From positions 1-12,293 of the forward strand of contig JBGPKH010000224.1 of the NCBI GenBank assembly GCA_041485845.1: DNA of 12,293 nucleotides, read 5' to 3'. The DNA comes from OMOG01 sp041485845. GTDB taxonomy: Bacteria > Acidobacteriota > Terriglobia > Bryobacterales > Bryobacteraceae. Below, piece by piece: positions 1 through 6,717 of this stretch (position 1 is its first letter; every line of letters starts with the position of its first letter). A program made the position numbers and the translations under genes. Below the pieces are notes generated by a model. The model saw only the letters and a program-made list of their open reading frames with translations, ran no database searches and was not told where the DNA came from.

Positions 1-69
1 AACGAAGAGGTCTGGCGCAAGGACAGCGACCCGGTTCTGGCACCCGACGTCCGTGCAGTGGAATGGGAC
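1..69 (+). repeat. Direct repeat, copy A (patatin segment)
   Basis: This segment matches 4151-4219 in the same orientation. The first 38 bases are identical and there are six mismatches over the 69. The similarity probably continues left of the window, because copy B shows more than 160 codons of patatin before this point. The left limit is therefore the window edge and not a biological boundary. Confidence 0.95.
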
Positions 70-210
70 GGCTTCGGTTGCGGACCCGAACTGCTCAAGG
101 CCGGGGAGGCGGCCGCCTTGGCGGCGATACCCAAAATCCAGGGGTGGCTGGCGGTCCCGCAGTTGGCCGCTCCACACGCCGGCCCTGTTCCCAGTTCTCT
201 GACCGCTTGA
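1..210 (+). CDS. Patatin-like phospholipase, C-terminal end (5' part outside window)
   Basis: The first base starts an in-frame codon, and the frame stays open for 69 residues to TGA at 208-210. It reads NEEVWRKDSD, then DVRAVEWDGFGCGPELLKAG and a helix IPKIQGWL. This is the C-terminal tail of a bacterial patatin-like (RssA/YlbK type) serine lipase. The assignment rests on the second copy at 3646-4219: its matching segment NEEVWRKDSD directly follows patatin sequence that contains the GVSAGS nucleophile elbow and the VDGA motif. The catalytic residues of this copy would lie left of the window, so whether it is intact cannot be judged. The family hydrolyses acyl esters of phospholipids with a Ser-Asp dyad. 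A Pro/Ala-rich tail of about 20 residues follows the last conserved helix. Confidence 0.8.
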   Translation, partial: NEEVWRKDSDPVLAPDVRAVEWDGFGCGPELLKAGEAAALAAIPKIQGWLAVPQLAAPHAGPVPSSLTA

Positions 211-657
211 GAGCCGGCGGTGCAGCACGGGACCGGCGCTGTGACGCATCTTCGAGACGTGTGTCGAGTTATTATTCTTGCCGCTGTAGGGCGGTTTTTG
301 GGGGTGGCGGGCACGGTCGCCAATCGAGACGGATCGCGCACGGGTGCTTCGAAGCGGTCTGTTGGGGCGGAGATCCGTCTCCCGGTACCTGACGCCGGGA
401 GTTAGCGGCCGGAATTGGCGACTTCACGGGACTAATCTCGCCGTTTGGCTGTCGATCCTGATGGTGGTGCTATGGGCTATTATCGACAGGGATCGCCGCG
501 GACCAACGACGGCCTTTCTCCGACAAGGCTATTCGCCCATGAGGCTGGCAACCGCCGTGACCGCAACTCGTCTGCGGATGCGCGCCGATAAGTATGAGTG
601 CCCATCACCACTTCCTCGTGACGATCGAGGTCCAATCCCGGAAAGGCGGAAACCGCT
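211..657. other. Intergenic region without a convincing gene
   Basis: About 450 bp lie between the patatin stop and the 3' end of the minus-strand regulator gene. A 105-codon plus-strand frame (344-661) contains one hydrophobic run, LAVWLSILMVVLWAII. The rest of that frame is basic, low-information sequence and no ribosome site is evident, so I do not call it a gene. A perfect 7-bp hairpin (CTCCCGG 379-385, CCGGGAG 395-401, 9-nt loop) is present without a T-run. I see no promoter for the flanking genes; both end here. Confidence 0.6.
279..299 (+). terminator. Weak intrinsic-terminator-like hairpin
   Basis: A short stem (GCCGC pairing with GCGGT, one G-T wobble, about 5-nt loop) is followed directly by TTTTT, some 70 nt after the patatin stop codon. 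The position and T-run fit a Rho-independent terminator for the patatin gene. The 5-bp stem is short for an efficient one. Confidence 0.3.
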
Positions 658-2877
658 CTAGCGAAAGCCGTCCAACACCAAGAGGTCGGCGCCGATTTCG
701 GTGATCTGGCCGCGCAAAAGGGTCAGTCCTTCAGATGACACGGCCAATCCGTTGTTGCCCGGCAGGCTGGTTGCCGCGAGTGGCGTGCGCCTGCCCGTGG
801 CGAAGGAGTAAAAATACATCGGGCAGAGGCCATCGGCGCGACAGGCGCCGACGTAGTAGACACCGTTTTCAGTCAGATCGAAACTGAGTCCCAGCAGGGA
901 CTCCAGAACCCGGGTCTCTTCGCCGCCGCTTGCGGGCATGCGCCAGAGGCTGCTGCAATCCGGATTTAACCAATCAATTCCGACCCCAGGGCGTCTGCCG
1001 CTGGCGGGCATGAGGCTGCTGCAATCCGGCGCGCTCCTGGCAAAATAGAGATACCGGCCATCTGCCGATTCGCGTGCGCCCTGGCCGCCGCCGCGCGTCA
1101 ATTGCACCGCCTTCCCGCCCTGCTCCGGCATGCGCCAAATCTGGAAACCGCCAACGTCGTTGGAGCTGAAAAAGATCCACCGGCCGTCGGCCGAGAAAGT
1201 CGCGCCCCCCACCTGTGCGCGGCTATGCATCAGCCGGCGCGCTGTTCCACCGGCGGCACTGATGGCATAGAGCTCAAAGCGCCCCTCGTTGAGCGCGTGG
1301 AACAGAATCGTGGAGCCATCCGGAGACCAACTGGGCATGCCGACTAGAGTTGCGGTGATGGACGTCAACTGGAACGCGCCGCCTCCGTCCGTATTTGCGA
1401 CCCAGATCTGGTAAGTACCCGTGCGAGTGGAGGCGAATGCCACGCGTTTGCCGTCTGGCGAGAACCGAGGATGGGTGTCGATGCGGCTTGACGAGGCCGG
1501 CCAGCGGCGCAGGCGTGAGCCCGCTTGGCTGGAAGCCGTGAGATCCAGCGTCCAGATGCTGACGTTCCTACGCCTCTGCGTAAAAGCGAGGCGGCCATCC
1601 TGCGAAAGGGCGGGCAGCATAACCCCGTCACCGGCCGAAGCGATTATCGAGGCCTGGCCGCTCCCGAACACGGGGACACGCCAGAGACGTGTACTGAAGT
1701 ACTCGCCAGAGGCCATGATGATCTCACGTCCGTCAGCGGTCCACGCTGGACTGAGCGCAAAGCGGTTCCAGGAGGTGAGGCGGCGGGGTTCGCCCGACGC
1801 GGACCAGTTCGGATTGAGACGGAGGACGTACAAGTCGAGCGTAGCGAGATCGGTTCCTCGGAGGAACGCGAGCGAGCGGCCGTCCGGCGAGAGAGCGGGA
1901 TTGGTGTCGGCAGAGTAGCCTGCGGGCGGAAGCGTCAGCGGGCGGCGTACACCGTTCTCCGCCGAATACAGGAAGAGTCCTTCGCCGCCCCCATTCTGCC
2001 CGGCAGCATCACCAACGCTAGCCGTGGTAATCAGCCAATTCCCGTCTGGGGTGAAGGCCAGATTGCGATAGTGGGGGAGCAGAGGGGCATCGGTTTCGGC
2101 AATTTTCACCGCGAACCCGCCCGCAGCGGGGACGATCATAATGGCGACCCGACCCTGGCCGAGGTCACGCAGAAAAGCGATCCGTCGCCCCTCCGGCGAC
2201 CACGCGGGACTGAGATCCGGCTCCGAATCCGTGGTAAGCCGGGTGAGGGAGTCCGAGCCGTGCGTTTTGAGGTAGATATCGTAGTTGTCTTGGCGCACGC
2301 CATCCCAGGCGAACGCGATTTCTCGGCCATCGGGAGAGAAGGCTGCAGCCCACTCGGAGCCCGGGTAAGCAGTGAGCGGAGCAGGCAGACTGGCTGGCCC
2401 GGGCGCGGACCTCGGACTAAACAACCAAAGGCTGGCAGCCAAGACAGCCACCAGACCGGCGGCCAATATCCAGGTGCGGTGACGCTTCGGGGAGGCCGCA
2501 ACGGGAGGCGGGGGTGCAAAAGGGGGTGAGCCCTCCGGGGTCACCGGCGCGATGAATCGATAACCTTTTCGCGGCAGGGTCTGAATGAATCGGGGATTGT
2601 CTGCTGAATCTCCCAAAGCGGAACGAACTTTCTTGATGGCGGTGTTGACCCCGTATTCGAAATCGACGAAGGAGCCATCCGGCCAGAGTGCGGCGCGGAG
2701 TTCTTCCCGGGTAACGACAGCGCCGGGGCGTTCGAGGAGGAGGGTGAGCAAACGGCAGGGTTGGTCCTGGAGTTTGACAGGCCAGCCCTCACGTCGGAGC
2801 TCGCCTAGGTCCAGATCGGCCTCGAAGATCCCGAAGCGCACGATCCGGGACTTGGGGCCCTGTTCACCTTCGCTCAT
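658..2877 (-). CDS. Membrane-anchored OmpR-type winged-helix / PD40 beta-propeller regulator
   Basis: This is a one-component transmembrane transcription factor of the CadC/ToxR architecture. Numbered from the ATG at 2877 (739 residues), residues about 12-110 form an OmpR/PhoB-type winged helix (RFGIFEADLDLGELRREG, VTREELRAALWP, VNTAIKKVRSALGD, FIQTLPRKGYRF). A Pro-rich linker follows, then one membrane helix at about 134-154 (TWILAAGLVAVLAASLWLF). The rest is a TolB-like propeller with about 12 PD40 strands of the FSPDG+.IAF type. By family logic the DNA-binding part is cytoplasmic and the propeller periplasmic; ligand and targets are unknown. In-frame ATGs also occur at 2922 and 2955. I prefer 2877 because the domain begins just after it and a TACAAT hexamer lies inside the longer version. 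The C-terminus, LLVLDGFR, looks complete. One blade contains a 24-residue internal duplication (repeat at 925-1029). The gene is divergent from the exported-protein gene at 2992. Confidence 0.88.
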   Translation of the reverse strand: MSEGEQGPKSRIVRFGIFEADLDLGELRREGWPVKLQDQPCRLLTLLLERPGAVVTREELRAALWPDGSFVDFEYGVNTAIKKVRSALGDSADNPRFIQTLPRKGYRFIAPVTPEGSPPFAPPPPVAASPKRHRTWILAAGLVAVLAASLWLFSPRSAPGPASLPAPLTAYPGSEWAAAFSPDGREIAFAWDGVRQDNYDIYLKTHGSDSLTRLTTDSEPDLSPAWSPEGRRIAFLRDLGQGRVAIMIVPAAGGFAVKIAETDAPLLPHYRNLAFTPDGNWLITTASVGDAAGQNGGGEGLFLYSAENGVRRPLTLPPAGYSADTNPALSPDGRSLAFLRGTDLATLDLYVLRLNPNWSASGEPRRLTSWNRFALSPAWTADGREIIMASGEYFSTRLWRVPVFGSGQASIIASAGDGVMLPALSQDGRLAFTQRRRNVSIWTLDLTASSQAGSRLRRWPASSSRIDTHPRFSPDGKRVAFASTRTGTYQIWVANTDGGGAFQLTSITATLVGMPSWSPDGSTILFHALNEGRFELYAISAAGGTARRLMHSRAQVGGATFSADGRWIFFSSNDVGGFQIWRMPEQGGKAVQLTRGGGQGARESADGRYLYFARSAPDCSSLMPASGRRPGVGIDWLNPDCSSLWRMPASGGEETRVLESLLGLSFDLTENGVYYVGACRADGLCPMYFYSFATGRRTPLAATSLPGNNGLAVSSEGLTLLRGQITEIGADLLVLDGFR
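925..1029 (-). repeat. Short tandem duplication inside the PD40 propeller gene
   Basis: Copy 1 (925-963) and copy 2 (997-1029) share an identical 18-bp core (946-963 and 1012-1029) and a preceding 15-bp block with one mismatch. Copy 2 lacks the 6 bp at 940-945. On the protein this reads PDCSSL-MPASG, a spacer, then PDCSSL-WR-MPASG. The reading frame is preserved, and the insert adds about 24 residues (RRPGVGIDWLN plus the repeated words) to one propeller strand. Confidence 0.85.
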
Positions 2878-2901
2878 ATCCCATTCATTCCATGCGGTTC
2901 C

Positions 2902-2907
2902 ATTGTA
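2902..2907 (-). promoter_or_regulatory. Possible -10 hexamer (TACAAT) for the winged-helix gene
   Basis: TACAAT reads on the minus strand 24 nt before the ATG at 2877. No good -35 hexamer stands 16-18 nt upstream, so the call rests on the -10 match and the position. If real, it rules out the upstream ATGs at 2922 and 2955. Confidence 0.25.
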
Positions 2908-2991
2908 CACCCGGGTGTTCATGAACGATCCACGGCGAATCCCCCCGCCGTCCATGGAAGTCCAACCCTGTCGGCTCCATACTGCGCCTCT

Positions 2992-3603
2992 ATGTTCCGC
3001 AGATCATGGATCGGTGCGGCAGTGTGGCTAGTCATGGCGCCGTGTGGCGCCCAGGAGCGCGAGGCGGTATATCGGTGCGACACGGTGGACTATCGGATCG
3101 AGATGACGGTACGGTTCTTCCCACCGTACCTAGGGCGGAGGCTGGCGTTCTACAGCGACACCGAGCCGGGGAAAGAACGGTGTTATTCGGGTAATGGGGA
3201 TTCCCGCTCATGCGTGGAGCAGTTTGTCGGGGCAATGGCCATGGTGACCTACCGGTTCCAGCCGCGGCTGCGAAATGTTCCACAGCCGGCCACGTTCCGG
3301 GAAGTGGTGAAGGTGCTGGCACAGGCGCCTGGACTGGCGGACAGGGCTCCTTATCTGCTGGAACAACCGTTGGTGCGGGGCGTTGGCACCGATATCCAGG
3401 CGTTTGGTTATGACGAAAGTGAAGTGGCGGAGCAGTCGCGCGCCGCATTGCGGTCGGAGTGGCGCGGCTTGTGGCGAGTCTATCGCCAGGAGTTATTCGT
3501 AAACGGCGACAGCGAACCTTTCGCAGTTGTGGAGTGGAAACACACCTTGGAACGAATCCAGGTGGTGCGAACTGAAGGCCAGCCCGTCCTAGAACGTCGA
3601 TAG
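2992..3603 (+). CDS. Exported protein of unknown function
   Basis: I do not recognise this 203-residue protein. The N-terminus is a plausible Sec signal peptide: a basic start (MFRRSW), a hydrophobic core (IGAAVWLVMAP) and CGAQ before the charged EREAVYRCD, with cleavage near residues 19-21. The mature part has three cysteines near its N-terminus (YRCD, ERCY, RSCVEQ) and then a mixed helix/strand region rich in Arg and Glu, including FREVVKVLAQAPGLAD and a closing KHTLERIQVVRTEG. It is probably periplasmic or secreted. No Shine-Dalgarno is visible before ATG 2992. The start was chosen because the signal peptide begins exactly there. The gene is divergent from the membrane regulator with 114 bp between preferred starts, so a regulatory link is possible but not shown. 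A broken patatin copy begins about 40 bp after its stop. Confidence 0.7.
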   Translation: MFRRSWIGAAVWLVMAPCGAQEREAVYRCDTVDYRIEMTVRFFPPYLGRRLAFYSDTEPGKERCYSGNGDSRSCVEQFVGAMAMVTYRFQPRLRNVPQPATFREVVKVLAQAPGLADRAPYLLEQPLVRGVGTDIQAFGYDESEVAEQSRAALRSEWRGLWRVYRQELFVNGDSEPFAVVEWKHTLERIQVVRTEGQPVLERR

Positions 3604-3645
3604 CCCGCAATTGGGATTGGCCTGCAAAACGCGGTTCGGTTCGAC

Positions 3646-4219
3646 TTCGAGCCGTACCACATCCCCATCCACTGCATTACCGGGGTGAGCGCCGGCTCCA
3701 TCGCCGCGGCGGCCTATGCCAGCGGAGCGTCGCCGGCCGAACTCGCGCGCGCCGGCTGCTCCATGCGCTTCGGCGACGTGGCGCGCTGGAGCCTCTGCCG
3801 CATGGGCTTGGTGGTCAGCGAGCGCTACCGCTTCGAAGAGATGCGCATTCCCCTGGGTGTGCTCGCCCACCGATCTGTGCACCGGGCAGACGGCGCCGTT
3901 CCGCGACTCGGGCGACGTTTTCCTGCCCATCCCCGCGAGCTGCTCCTATGCCGGCCTGTTTCAGCCCGTGCGCCACGCTGTCCGCCTGCTGGTGGATGGC
4001 GCCATGAGCATGGAGATCCCGGCGCCGCTGGCCCGCCAGCTTGGCGCCACGCGGGTGATCCCGGTTCACCTGCCCGCCCAGGCCGGCGACCGCCCGCCCA
4101 GCAACGTGTTTCAGGTGGTCAACCGGTGCTTCCAGACCATGCAGGGGCGCAACGAAGAGGTCTGGCGCAAGGACAGCGACCCGGTTCTCAGGCCCGACGT
4201 CCGCGCGGTGGAATGGGCA
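3646..4219 (+). pseudogene. Patatin-like phospholipase, truncated and frameshifted
   Basis: Two frames together give a patatin. Frame 1 carries YHIPIHCITGVSAGSIAAAA, with the GxSxG nucleophile elbow, and ends at YRFEEMRIPLGVLA. Frame 2 resumes with TDLCTGQTAPFRDSGD, continues through LLVDGAMSMEIPAP (catalytic Asp in DGA) and reaches NEEVWRKDSD. The switch is explained by one extra C in the run 3866-3868. The oxyanion loop GGGxRG and the first helix are missing: only about 12 codons of doubtful similarity precede the match, and the previous gene stops at 3603. The step SER-YRFEEM looks short by some 10-20 residues compared with the family. The 3' end breaks off after VEW, where copy A continues DGFGCGPELL. 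An enzyme is not expected from this sequence. The single extra base could be a sequencing error, but the missing ends could not. Confidence 0.85.
4151..4219 (+). repeat. Direct repeat, copy B (patatin segment)
   Basis: This pairs with 1-69 at a distance of 4150 bp in the same orientation, with 63 of 69 bases equal. Immediately after it the two copies diverge. In copy B, GGCAGTCCCGC resembles GGCGGTCCCGC found about 80 bp further into copy A (near 150), which would fit an internal deletion in copy B. Confidence 0.95.
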
Positions 4220-4302
4220 GTCCCGCGCCAGACCCGCGACTTACGCCGCACGTCTGAGCAATTTCGAACAGACCGCGGTACGTGGATCGGTTAGTGTGCA
4301 TT

Positions 4303-5391
4303 ATGATGAGGAAGGTTCCGGCAGCCCGGAGAAGTAGAACCCTGGCGATCGCGATCTCCTGCGTGCATGGCGCGGCTCTTCTTCTCGTCGGCTGCAGCGC
4401 CGGCAAAGATAAGGTGAGCGCGCCCATCGAGCAAAGCAAAGACATCGCGCCAGCGGCAGTCGCCGTTTCGGGAAGTACCCAAACGCAGGTGGAGATGGTG
4501 AACGTCAATATTCGCCTTGATCCGGACTTGATTCTGCACATACGCTATTTGTCGGGCCAGTTTCTCCCCACCAGGAAAGGGCAACCGCCGGCTTTCGACG
4601 ACAAGCTGTCTTACATCGTAGCGATCGATTCCGCCGAAGTCGGCATCAGCGCCGCCAGCATGAGCCATGCCCTGAATACCTACGTGTTTAGTGCGCCAGA
4701 CGCCCCGCTCAAGAACCTGACTCTCACTATACAAGGCAACCAAATCAAACAGGCCGGCACCTTGAACAAAGGAATCGGGCTTCCCTTTGAAATGACTGGC
4801 GCCATGAGCGCGACGGCTGACGGCAGAATCCGCATTCAACCTACGCAGGTGAAGGCAGCGCACTTGCCGGTTACGGGTGTAATGAAACTGTTCGGCCTGG
4901 ATATGGCTAAGCTGGTCAACACGCGCAAGACCAAAGGTGTGAGCGTAGAGGGGAACGATATCATACTGGATCCGGCCCGCATGTTGCCGCCTCCGGCGAT
5001 GCGTGGCCGTATCACCGCCGTAAGCATTCAGGGCGACGAGATCGTCCAAACATTTGGAACGGGGCGAAAGCTCCACGCCGGAAAGCTCTCCGGCGGCAAT
5101 TACATGTGGTATCGCGGCGGTGTGCTGCGGTTTGGCAAGCTCACGATGAGTGACACCGATATGCAGCTCATCGATGCAGACCCAACCGATCCGTTCGACT
5201 TCTTTCCGGATCATTACCAGGATCAGTTAGTGGCGGGTTACTCCAAGACCACCGCAACCGGCGGACTGGTGGTCTACATGCCGGACCATGGAAAGATTGC
5301 AAAGCGGCTTTCGCCGGACCTGGCGAAAGTGAAGTGCGCCGATCGGATGGCGCCGATGTCGGTTCACTCGGGCACAAGTTCCGGCCGGTAA
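4303..5391 (+). CDS. Lipoprotein of unknown function
   Basis: A 362-residue protein from ATG 4303; ATG 4306 and an upstream in-frame GTG at 4282 are alternatives. The basic n-region (RKVPAARRSRT) and hydrophobic core lead to LLLVGC, a lipobox with the acylated Cys at residue 31, followed by SAGKDK. It should therefore be lipid-anchored at a membrane facing the periplasm. The mature part is beta-rich: VNVNIRLDPDLILHIRYL, then GLPFEMTGAMSATADGRIRI, HLPVTGVMKLFGLDMAKLV, VEGNDIILDPARMLPPPAM and GRITAVSIQGDEIVQTFG. The order 'membrane-like sheet, scaled-down target function, DGRIR, GxxxLFGxxL, LDPxRxLPPP' recalls lipid-binding LmeA/DUF2993-like proteins. That is an impression, not a demonstrated match. 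No Shine-Dalgarno is clear. The last 28 bp overlap the end of the convergent NHL frame. Confidence 0.72.
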   Translation: MMRKVPAARRSRTLAIAISCVHGAALLLVGCSAGKDKVSAPIEQSKDIAPAAVAVSGSTQTQVEMVNVNIRLDPDLILHIRYLSGQFLPTRKGQPPAFDDKLSYIVAIDSAEVGISAASMSHALNTYVFSAPDAPLKNLTLTIQGNQIKQAGTLNKGIGLPFEMTGAMSATADGRIRIQPTQVKAAHLPVTGVMKLFGLDMAKLVNTRKTKGVSVEGNDIILDPARMLPPPAMRGRITAVSIQGDEIVQTFGTGRKLHAGKLSGGNYMWYRGGVLRFGKLTMSDTDMQLIDADPTDPFDFFPDHYQDQLVAGYSKTTATGGLVVYMPDHGKIAKRLSPDLAKVKCADRMAPMSVHSGTSSGR

Positions 5392-6717
5392 CCGAGAGTC
5401 CCGCCGGCCGGCCGCAGCACCAGGATAGCCTGGCTGGCGAAGTCAGTTACGTAGACGTTGCCTGCGGGGTCGAGGGCCACTCCCGCGGGGGAGAGTGCCA
5501 CGCCAAGGGCCGGAGCGCCATCGCTGGGCTCCGCCGTGCCGCCACTGGCGACGGTGGGGACGACGCCGTCGGGTGAGACCTTGCGGAGACGAGAGCCGTC
5601 CGCGATGAACCGGTTGCCTGCGCGGTCGACGGCCACGCTGCCGCTACCATCCGCTACGGTAGTGACGATCCCGTCCGGGGACACCTGGCGGATGCGGCTG
5701 TTGCGGGCACCCGCGATGAACAGGTTTCCCAGGCCGTCCACGGCCAGCCCAGCCGGAAAGTTCAGTTGCGCATCGACGGCGGGTCCGCCGTCTCCCGAGA
5801 AGCCCGCCGTTCCGGTGCCTGCCACGGTGGTGATGATGCCGTCGGGCGAGACCCGGCGGATGCGCTCGTTGTCGTAATTCTCGCCGGAAGTGGCGATGAA
5901 CAGGTTGCCCGCGCGATCCACGGCCACGGCGGTGGGACTGCCCAGCGCCGCGCTGGTGGCGGGTCCCCCGTCACCGGAGAAGCCGTACTCGCCGTTACCC
6001 GCCACGGTGGCGATGATCCCGCCAGGGGACACCTTACGGATGCGTTCATTGCGGATGCCCGGAAAGTTAAAGAAGGAAGTGGCGATATAAACGTTGCCCG
6101 CGGCGTCCGCCGCCACGCCATTCACGAAACCCAATGGCGCGCCATCGGCGGGCACGCCATCCGGGGAACAGCAAGCGTTGGATTTGCCTGCGACTGTGGT
6201 GACGATCCCGGCAGTCGAGACTTTGCGCACGCGGCCGGGATCAGAATCCACGAGGAACAGATTGCCGGCGCCGTCCAGCGCGATGCCGGCAGGATAGCTC
6301 AATTGAGCTTTGGCGGCGGGGTCCGCCGTCTCCGGAGGGGCCCTCGGCGCCGGTGCCCGCCACGGTGGCGATCGTCCCGCCCGCGGAGACCTTGCGAATG
6401 AGGCGGCTGACGGATTCCGCGATGAACAGGCTGCCCGCGCCATCCACGGCCACGCCCAGCGGGTAGATCAGTTCCCGGCCTCCGCCCTCGCCGCCCGCCA
6501 CGGTGGTAATCGTCCCGCTGGGGGTGATCTGGCGGATGCGAAAGCCGGCGCCCACGAAAAGATTGCCCGTGGAATCCAGAGCCACGCCGGCCGCACAGAA
6601 CAACGACGCGCTGGCGGCGGGCCCGCCATCGCCGGAAGAGCCCTGGATGCCGTTGCCGGAGAACACTGGGTTGTGGCCAGCGACTACTGCACGGTCCACG
6701 TCCCCATGATATTCCAT
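5364..6717 (-). pseudogene. NHL-repeat beta-propeller protein, frameshifted
   Basis: Two minus-strand frames join into one protein with eight NHL repeats of the type PAGVALDGAGNLFIADS..RIRKV, spaced by TVAGTGTAGFSGDGGPA linkers. The first frame runs from 6717 to GPSGDGGP. The second continues with AAKAQLSYPAGIALD and stops at 5364. The join sits at the G-run 6318-6321, where one extra base explains the shift. NHL proteins of this style are normally exported and their propellers bind ligands or peptides. Here the available start (MEYHGDVDRAVVAG) gives no signal peptide, and the frame begins inside the 3' end of the FG-GAP gene, so the 5' end may also be lost. The C-terminus (RPAGGTLGYRPELVPE) runs 28 bp into the convergent lipoprotein gene. 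If the extra G is a sequencing error, the gene would be about 450 residues long and still lack an export signal. Confidence 0.82.

Noticed and set aside
379..401. 7-bp perfect hairpin as a terminator
   Set aside because: No T-run on either strand and 170 bp from the nearest gene end; kept only as a note in the intergenic entry.
344..661. Plus-strand frame of 105 codons with a hydrophobic segment
   Set aside because: One membrane-like run in an otherwise Arg-rich frame, no ribosome site, no recognisable domain, and it overlaps the end of the regulator gene.
1525..2529. Plus-strand frame (334 codons) opposite the PD40 propeller
   Set aside because: Shadow of the regulator gene caused by codon bias in high-GC DNA; no domain or start signal.
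4291..5214. Minus-strand frame (307 codons) opposite the lipoprotein gene
   Set aside because: His/Arg-rich product with no signal peptide or motif; the plus frame has a clear lipobox.
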